Shown one piece after another: positions 6,658 through 11,272 of a stretch of 11,272 nucleotides of DNA. The position numbers and the translations under genes are program-made. The notes beneath the pieces are model-generated. The model saw only the letters and a list, made by a program, of their open reading frames with translations, was not told where the DNA came from and ran no database searches. Position 1 is the first letter of the stretch; each line of letters opens with the position of its first letter. This stretch comes from Actinomycetota bacterium (GTDB lineage Bacteria; Actinomycetota; Thermoleophilia; Gaiellales; Gaiellaceae), in the NCBI GenBank assembly GCA_019234175.1, contig JAFALP010000294.1, positions 1 to 11,272 on the forward strand, written 5' to 3'.

Positions 6658-8036
6658 CCCGGTGCCACCGAGCTCGGGGAGTGCGTCGCCGTGGGATTCC
6701 TGCCCAACCGCCAATGTGCACCGACAAGTCCTGCTCCGAGCCAGAAGATGGCATCGCGTGGGGCGCCGGCGACGTTCGATTGGCCGGTCCAAAGTCCCGC
6801 GACCAACACGATCCAGAGCAGGCCGACGGCCCCATACGCGGCCCCCTCGGGCGGAGCGCGAAGACATGTCCGAGCACCGCCCACGGCCGCCACGACGAGC
6901 AGGACGAGCAGGCAGGCAAGACCGGCGAGACCGAGGTCGGCGAGGGTCTGCAAGTAGCCGTTGTCGATCGCCCACGTGTGCTGCGGCGCCGGGAAGGCCT
7001 CCGGCGGTTGGTCAGGGAACTGCCTGTGGGCCGCGGCGAGGAAGGGAGCGTAGACGTGTTCCTCGCGTATCGACTGCCAGCCTGCGCCGAACACGGGATG
7101 GGCCCGCCACACGCGGTACCCGATGTAGAGCATCAGTGTCCGCTGCGCGTACGTTTGGACGTGGCTGTGGGTCGTGCTGTTCGGTCGGGCGAGACCCACG
7201 TAACGGACGAACTGGTAGATGTCGCCGCCGCGGATCGCCGCGAGTCCGAGAGCACAGACGACCGCGATGGCGCTCAGCAACGCAAGGTCACGAACGCGCG
7301 CGGGCGATCGGCGGATGAGCAACGCGACCATGGTCACGAGAGCGGCAACCAGACCAACCTCGGACGCAAGGGCACCGCAGACGATCACGTTGATCGCGCC
7401 CGCGACGAAGGCGAGCCAGCGTGCGCGTCGTCCGAGAAAGCTGGGCGACATCAACGAGGCGGCGCCGATCGCGATCGCCGCGATTCCGAGCGAGCCGGAC
7501 TGGTCGTTGCCGATGAAGGAGGGCTCCGCCTGCCATGGGGGTGAAGGATCGAAGATCCGTACACCGACGAACTGCAAGATGAGCACGAGCGCGGACAGGC
7601 AACCGGTGACGATGACGGCCGCACAGACTCGCCTGCCGGCCCGCCTGTCGGTTGCGAACGCGACGACCAAAGCGGGCGCGAGCGCTGCGTACTCTGCGTA
7701 CTTGATCGCCGTCACGATGTGCGCAGACCAGGCGTAGTGCCGGTCGGCCAAGCGTGGGTAGAGGGAACCTGCAGCGATGTCGACGAGGAACGCCGCCGCC
7801 GCGAGCCAAAGCGGCCACGCGCCCCGCAAGGCGGCACGCGCGCGCCGGTTGAAATGCATCATGCCAATCGCAGCGAGGACGGCTGCCAGCACCACGACAT
7901 CGGCGAGATCGATCGTGGCCGGCCCGATCGTGAAGCGCGGAAGCCAGGTCACCTTTACGAACACGAGCGCTGTCGCAACCGGCAAGAACCAGGTCGGTAT
8001 CTCTACTCCGACCCATCGAGGTGGCACATGCGTCAT
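6654..8036 (-). CDS. O-antigen ligase / Wzy-type polysaccharide polymerase-like membrane protein
   Basis: A 460-residue polytopic inner-membrane protein with roughly 10-12 hydrophobic segments. It carries features of the O-antigen ligase/Wzy_C superfamily, which transfers or polymerises undecaprenyl-linked glycans on the outer face of the membrane. These include a central ASEVGLVAALVTMVALLIRR helix pair and, around residues 299-385, RTLMLYIGYRVWRAHPVFGAGW, a large extracytoplasmic loop and IDNGYLQTLADLGLAGLACL, matching the family's 'R..w....P..G.G' and 'HN.yLq...e.G..G' pattern; the usual His is Asp358 here. In a Gram-positive it would act on a cell-wall or capsular glycopolymer rather than lipopolysaccharide. 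The ATG at 8036 is preferred because a -10-like TATAAG ends seven bases upstream and the N-terminus then leads directly into the first helix; in-frame sequence further upstream lies inside the divergent gene. The stop overlaps the TTG start of the S8 protease. Confidence 0.86.
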   Translation of the reverse strand: MTHVPPRWVGVEIPTWFLPVATALVFVKVTWLPRFTIGPATIDLADVVVLAAVLAAIGMMHFNRRARAALRGAWPLWLAAAAFLVDIAAGSLYPRLADRHYAWSAHIVTAIKYAEYAALAPALVVAFATDRRAGRRVCAAVIVTGCLSALVLILQFVGVRIFDPSPPWQAEPSFIGNDQSGSLGIAAIAIGAASLMSPSFLGRRARWLAFVAGAINVIVCGALASEVGLVAALVTMVALLIRRSPARVRDLALLSAIAVVCALGLAAIRGGDIYQFVRYVGLARPNSTTHSHVQTYAQRTLMLYIGYRVWRAHPVFGAGWQSIREEHVYAPFLAAAHRQFPDQPPEAFPAPQHTWAIDNGYLQTLADLGLAGLACLLVLLVVAAVGGARTCLRAPPEGAAYGAVGLLWIVLVAGLWTGQSNVAGAPRDAIFWLGAGLVGAHWRLGRNPTATHSPSSVAPG

Positions 8037-8070
8037 ATGAACACTTATACAGCTATACTTCTGCTGCACG
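8037..8070. promoter_or_regulatory. Compact divergent promoter region, likely leaderless
   Basis: This 34-bp AT-rich gap separates the divergent ligase (minus) and methyltransferase (plus) starts. On the minus strand TATAAG (8049-8044) ends seven bases before ATG 8036, so transcription would begin at the A of the ATG. On the plus strand TATACT (8054-8059) ends 11 bases before GTG 8071. Neither start has a Shine-Dalgarno. -35 elements are weak; TTGCAC on the minus strand (8077-8072) is too far (21 bp). An interrupted palindrome TGCAC-G-GTGCA (8065-8075) covers the methyltransferase start and could be an operator. Confidence 0.5.
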
Positions 8071-8868
8071 GTGCAAAGCACTGAGGACATCCAGAGCCTG
8101 ATCCGCCGGAACTCGCTTCTGCCAGACGAAGAGCGCGAGCAGATCATCAGCAAGCGTTTCGCAGCCCTGCCCAAGCGGCTCCTGCACGCCTTGCGGCGCT
8201 GGCCGCTCGAGACCTCCGCTGTTCTCGACATCGGATGCTCGTACGGTCATTGCCTCATCCACTTCGGGCCGTCGTCGGTGGGAGTCGACAACGTGCCCGA
8301 GCATGTCGACTTCTGTCGCTCGCTTGGCCTGGACGCGCGACTGACCGACGTCGACACAGGACTCGGCACGGTCGAAGACGGGGCCTTCGATCTGATCTGG
8401 GTCTCCGACGTCCTCGAACATCTCGATGCACCCCGTCACCTGCTCCGGGAAGCCGCGTCGAAGCTGCGGCCGGATGGGCGGCTGATCCTGTTCTGCAACG
8501 TCCTCCCGAGGTCGCGCGTCGCACGGCGACTCTTCCAAGGCCATGGCTGGTTCGACGCCGACGTGCACCACTACCAGTTCACTGTCGAAACCGCCCGCCA
8601 TTTGCTGAACCACGCCGGCTTAGCCGTCGAGCAAATCGTCCCGCACGGATTGCCTTCATCGCTCAGCGGGCTCGAGAGGCCGCTCACGCCGTTCGTCCCA
8701 GTCGTGTTCATCGAAGCCCGTCCCGACGCCGAACTCCTCACCCGCGCCCTCGCCGCGGAGAGAAGAAACAAGCCACCCGTGCAGGCGACGGTCTCGCTGC
8801 CTCAGACCGTCACCGCAGAACGTAGACCACTACAACAAGCGCCGCGCAGACCAGCGCGAACAGGCTGA
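8071..8868 (+). CDS. Class I SAM-dependent methyltransferase
   Basis: A 265-residue cytoplasmic methyltransferase (Methyltransf_11/23-like Rossmann fold) and the only plus-strand gene. Motif I is VLDIGCSYGH (51-60) for SAM binding; an acidic residue ends strand 2 in VGVDNVPEHV (Asp73); FDLIWVSDVLEHLDAP (106-121) is motif IV with the characteristic D-VLEH signature; LRPDGRLILFCN (132-143) is the post-motif. The N-terminal 45 residues are helical and basic. About 40 residues at the C-terminus (226-265) are low-complexity Arg/Gln/Pro, and the last 20 overlap the end of the convergent small gene. The GTG at 8071 is the only possible start, since an in-frame TGA lies at 8038. The family acts on small molecules, lipids or sugars. 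Next to a polysaccharide polymerase/ligase and an LCP protein, methylation of a glycan or its precursor is a fair guess that the sequence alone cannot prove. Confidence 0.92.
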   Translation: MQSTEDIQSLIRRNSLLPDEEREQIISKRFAALPKRLLHALRRWPLETSAVLDIGCSYGHCLIHFGPSSVGVDNVPEHVDFCRSLGLDARLTDVDTGLGTVEDGAFDLIWVSDVLEHLDAPRHLLREAASKLRPDGRLILFCNVLPRSRVARRLFQGHGWFDADVHHYQFTVETARHLLNHAGLAVEQIVPHGLPSSLSGLERPLTPFVPVVFIEARPDAELLTRALAAERRNKPPVQATVSLPQTVTAERRPLQQAPRRPARTG

Positions 8869-8962
8869 TCGAAAACAGGATCCGGCTTTCCGCCGAAGGT
8901 GAGGCCTCGTAACTTCCGCCGGAGTCGGGCGTGGTCGGATTCATGTCGGGCGGCTCGTTCAT
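8810..8962 (-). CDS. Small single-pass membrane peptide coupled to the LCP gene
   Basis: A 50-residue protein whose ATG (8962-8960) overlaps the LCP stop codon as ATGA. Residues 1-26 are acidic, Pro/Ser/Thr-rich and hydrophilic (MNEPPDMNPTTPDSGG ...). Residues 27-50 are one membrane helix (RILFSISLFALVCAALVVVV) ending YVLR, so it is tail-anchored. No family is recognised. Translational coupling to an LCP enzyme suggests an accessory subunit or an assembly/stability partner, which is inference. Its last 59 bases overlap the 3' end of the convergent methyltransferase gene. The start/stop overlap and hydrophobic pattern support it as real, but its short length leaves doubt. Confidence 0.62.
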   Translation of the reverse strand: MNEPPDMNPTTPDSGGSYEASPSAESRILFSISLFALVCAALVVVVYVLR

Positions 8963-10938
8963 GCCGCAGCTTGCAGGGGTTCGAGACCCTTGGCAATGGC
9001 GAGCATCGTCTCGTTCGAGAGCGAGTCGCGCAGCGTGTTGACCACCCAATACGACGCCCCGCTCGTGTTGAGCACGGCCATGTGGAGATGCGACCCGGAG
9101 TAATAGAGCGAGAATGAGCGGCCGCCGATCGTGTGTTCGAAGCTGCGGTCAGCGAGTATCGGCGCCTGCGTGAAGTTCGTCTCCTCGATGCCCCAGTACT
9201 CGTTGCCGGCGGTGCGGTAGACAAGCCGGATCGCTTTCTTTCCTTTCGCGATCCAGTAGAGACGCGCCGCAACATCGCCGCAGCAGGTGTCGGGCGAGGA
9301 GTTCTGCTCGAGCACCGTCGGCAGCTCGAGCTTGAATGGAACCTTCTTCGTCAGCGGCTGCAACAACGGCACACTTGTCGCCGGCTCGTAACGGACAACG
9401 GGCGGCTGACGTGTTGGGGCCGTGGACTGAGTCGTGACGCTTAGCGCATCGTGGAAGGTCGTTCCAAGAACGACGAGAATCATCGAGCCCGGGTCGAGTG
9501 AGCGCAAGGAGTTATCGAGCGGCAGCGGTTTGACATCCGCGGGCTCGAGAAGCTTCTGCAGCGCGGCCGCGGCCGCCTTCGAGTTCACGTCCCCCGGCCG
9601 AAAATAGACCATGGTGTGGAAGTAATCCTGAACCGGCGCGTTCGGCTCAAGCCCGTGCGGGGGCTGCAGGATCACATAGTGATCCTGACCAAGGAGGTAC
9701 GACGCGCTCGCCGCTGCGCCGGGAACACCGTTTCCGTTCAGCACCGTGATCGAGGTCCGCTGTGGAGCCGGTGTCTTCGACGTGATCCTCTCGCCGAGAG
9801 CCGCAGCGTTCGCGGCCTTCTGCTCACTGACGTCGGGGTTCTCGAACTGACTGACCGCCTGCTGGATCGCCGACTGTGGCGCCGACAGCTCATCCGCGCC
9901 ACCGACCACGACGCTGCTCGTGTCTGCGACGTAGTTCTGCAGGATGTGCCCCGGCTTCAAGGTCGCCGCGAAGAGCGCATAACGAAGAACCGTGCCGCCG
10001 TCGAATTTGCCACCCACCTCGACGTTGTGGGTGATCGCGGAGACGAACTGCGGCAGCTGGAGGGGATCGAAGTGCGCACCGACCTGCGACTTCAGAGATC
10101 GCAAGAATTCCTGTTCACGCGCCTGCCGGAAGAAATCGTTGTCGGTGTGTCGGAAGCGGACGAAATCCAGGGCGCTGCCGCCGGTCAGCCGTTGGTACCC
10201 CGGTTGCAGGTCGATGCTGGCATAGCCGTCGCCGGGAGGGTTGTAGTAGCGGCGGTCGATGTCGAGCCAGATCCCGCCGAGATCGTTCACGATCTCCTTG
10301 AACCCGTGATACTCGACCGTTATCAGGTAGTTGATCGGCACACCGGTCAGGTGCCTGATCGTGTCCAGCGATCCGGCGGGGCCGCAGAACGCAAACGCGT
10401 AGTCGACGCGCGTCGTCTCCAACGGTGACGGACTCCTCGGGCAGTAGACGGGAACCCTGAGGTCGCGCGGTATCGAGAGGAGCGAAATCGTCCCGGTCGC
10501 CGGATCCGCGCGGACGAGCATGATCGTGTCGGACCGACCTCCCGCTGAACGCTCGATTCCTGCACGCTGATTGTCGCCGAGAAGCAGCGCGACAGCAGCC
10601 TGTCCCGGGGGAGTGACATCGAGCTGCCGCTCCGCGATCTTCATTGCGGGCGTGTGCGCCCGCACGGCGTCGACGGACTGGTGAAACCACAGATATGCGC
10701 CGCCCGCAGCCCCGAGACCGACCGCGCTGAGGAGGACGAGCAAGCTGCCGCCGAGCCTGCGCGCAACTGCGAGCGGCGTCCGCGGCGCGCGAGACGGCTG
10801 CTGGAAGTATGCGACGGCGCTCGACGGGGCGGGCGGGAAGATCGCGTGGCCGTTGTGTGCCGCCCCGGCTCCACGGCCGACGCCTCGTTTCAGTGTCGTC
10901 CGCATCCTTCGCCCGGCGCCCGGCTCGGACGCTAACAC
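8959..10938 (-). CDS. LytR-CpsA-Psr (LCP) glycopolymer transferase with LytR_C and extra C-terminal domain
   Basis: A 659-residue membrane-anchored enzyme of the LCP family, which transfers undecaprenyl-pyrophosphate-linked glycopolymers onto peptidoglycan outside the membrane. A basic cytoplasmic N-terminus (1-60) precedes one membrane helix (about 62-84). The LCP domain spans about 110-290 with the expected residues: Arg135/Asp137 (GRSDTIMLVRADP), SIPRDL (Arg158, Asp159), LGGIWLDID, and ALDFVRFRHTDNDFFRQAREQEFL (Arg261, Arg263, Asp268, Arg271, Arg274). A LytR_C domain follows at about 394-495 (TSITVLNGNGVPGAAASASYLL). A third region, about 530-655, is unusual for LCP proteins: it contains CCGD and strands such as YWGIEETNF and SFSLYYSGSHLHMAVLNTSG, ending in an amphipathic helix. 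It resembles a DUF4367/LolA-like sensor fold, but only weakly. The start is GTG 10938, with ATG 10905 (residue 12) as alternative; neither has a good Shine-Dalgarno. It is the main candidate for attaching the locus's polysaccharide to the wall. Confidence 0.93.
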   Translation of the reverse strand: MLASEPGAGRRMRTTLKRGVGRGAGAAHNGHAIFPPAPSSAVAYFQQPSRAPRTPLAVARRLGGSLLVLLSAVGLGAAGGAYLWFHQSVDAVRAHTPAMKIAERQLDVTPPGQAAVALLLGDNQRAGIERSAGGRSDTIMLVRADPATGTISLLSIPRDLRVPVYCPRSPSPLETTRVDYAFAFCGPAGSLDTIRHLTGVPINYLITVEYHGFKEIVNDLGGIWLDIDRRYYNPPGDGYASIDLQPGYQRLTGGSALDFVRFRHTDNDFFRQAREQEFLRSLKSQVGAHFDPLQLPQFVSAITHNVEVGGKFDGGTVLRYALFAATLKPGHILQNYVADTSSVVVGGADELSAPQSAIQQAVSQFENPDVSEQKAANAAALGERITSKTPAPQRTSITVLNGNGVPGAAASASYLLGQDHYVILQPPHGLEPNAPVQDYFHTMVYFRPGDVNSKAAAAALQKLLEPADVKPLPLDNSLRSLDPGSMILVVLGTTFHDALSVTTQSTAPTRQPPVVRYEPATSVPLLQPLTKKVPFKLELPTVLEQNSSPDTCCGDVAARLYWIAKGKKAIRLVYRTAGNEYWGIEETNFTQAPILADRSFEHTIGGRSFSLYYSGSHLHMAVLNTSGASYWVVNTLRDSLSNETMLAIAKGLEPLQAAA

Positions 10939-10994
10939 ATGATGGTTCGTTCAGAAGTTCACATTCCGTGAAGCACGCACAAGGACGTTGTGAA
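10939..10994 (-). promoter_or_regulatory. Intergenic gap before the LCP gene, short inverted repeat
   Basis: The 56 bp between the right-edge gene and the LCP start contain a 5-bp inverted repeat TTCAC-ATTCC-GTGAA (10958-10972). It could be an operator or a weak hairpin. No convincing -10/-35 pair was found, so the LCP gene may be transcribed with the gene to its right. Confidence 0.2.
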
Positions 10995-11272
10995 TCAGCC
11001 CATGGTCAGAAGGACCACCTTGACCACCAAGAGCAAGGCGGCGAGCGTGACGTAGGCGCGGAGGACGACGAGCCCGAACATTCGGGCGCGCGTTCGTTCC
11101 GGCTGCGGCAGACTCTCGAGGCGAGGCATCGTCCAATCCAGCCGTGACCCGCGCAGAGGCTGCCCGGTCGGCTTGCGGCCGCGACGGCTGACCGCGAGGA
11201 CGACAAGCAGACCAAGGCAACCTGCCGCCGTCAACCCAACGAGTAGGAGTTCTGCGGGAACCCCGGGTACGA
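10995..11272 (-). CDS. Membrane protein fragment, two predicted helices (N-terminus at or beyond right edge)
   Basis: A minus-strand frame open from the right edge to a TGA at 10995-10997; about 92 codons are visible. Two hydrophobic stretches (VPAELLLVGLTAAGCLGLLVVLAV and MFGLVVLRAYVTLAALLLVVKVVLL, written here only to locate them) flank a basic, proline-containing cytoplasmic loop with RRGRKPTGQ and LESLPQPERTRAR. A TTG at 11234 could be a start, but it would cut the first helix, and the frame upstream (PGVPAELLLV) is equally hydrophobic, so the real start is probably at or beyond the window edge. No family is recognised. Two other minus-strand frames across this stretch are Arg-rich shadows. 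It lies 56 bp upstream of the LCP gene and probably in the same transcript. Confidence 0.6.
   Translation of the reverse strand, partial: VPGVPAELLLVGLTAAGCLGLLVVLAVSRRGRKPTGQPLRGSRLDWTMPRLESLPQPERTRARMFGLVVLRAYVTLAALLLVVKVVLLTMG

Noticed and set aside
6654..8231. A 525-codon version of the ligase starting at 8231
   Set aside because: The first 65 residues are antisense to the methyltransferase N-terminus and cross the divergent promoter region; the membrane protein begins at 8036.
8053..8613. A minus-strand 186-codon frame opposite the methyltransferase with fairly protein-like composition
   Set aside because: It is the antisense of a clear SAM methyltransferase with motifs in order; the minus frame has no recognisable domain.
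9616..10428. A plus-strand 270-codon frame opposite the LCP domain
   Set aside because: It is antisense to conserved LCP motifs and has no domain of its own.

Overview
The window is high-GC DNA with strong GC bias at third codon positions, GTG and TTG starts alongside ATG, and start/stop codons that overlap by four bases. The gene content points to a Gram-positive actinobacterium: an LCP glycopolymer ligase with a LytR_C domain, a polysaccharide polymerase/ligase, Sec-exported proteins and no outer-membrane genes. The pairing of an ExbB/MotA-like channel with a DUF2149 protein, together with PKD/Ig-like secreted proteins, resembles Thermoleophilia (Solirubrobacterales/Gaiellales), but this placement is inference. 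All genes except one lie on the minus strand, so the description runs right to left.

Right part (11272-8810, minus): the C-terminal part of a small membrane protein enters from the right edge. It is followed by a 659-residue LytR-CpsA-Psr protein with an additional C-terminal domain. A 50-residue single-pass membrane peptide follows, its ATG overlapping the LCP stop codon. Its 3' end overlaps the 3' end of the only plus-strand gene, a class I SAM methyltransferase (8071-8868).

Middle part (8036-4210, minus): 34 bp from the methyltransferase start and diverging from it, an O-antigen ligase/Wzy-like polytopic protein begins. It is coupled by a TTGA overlap to a secreted subtilisin-like S8 protease, and a LuxR-type regulator with a degenerate receiver domain follows 18 bp later. 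The three probably form one transcript. The short AT-rich gap at 8037-8070 carries divergent -10 elements so close to both start codons that leaderless or near-leaderless transcription is likely.

Left part (4095-1, minus): a 191-residue secreted protein of unknown function has its own strong Shine-Dalgarno and is followed by a perfect 34-bp palindrome that looks like a terminator. A recognisable promoter then leads into a three-gene operon: an ExbB/TolQ/MotA-type proton channel subunit, a DUF2149 protein sitting where ExbD/TolR would be, and (GTGA overlap) a large Sec-exported PKD-repeat protein that runs off the left edge.

Together the genes make up a cell-envelope locus: glycopolymer polymerisation (Wzy-like), modification (methyltransferase) and attachment (LCP), a surface protease with a linked regulator, and a putative proton-motive-force-driven membrane module co-transcribed with a large surface PKD protein. 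This last module is the most intriguing part. No RNA genes, CRISPR arrays, insertion sequences or origins were seen, and no gene-free stretch exceeds about 210 bases.
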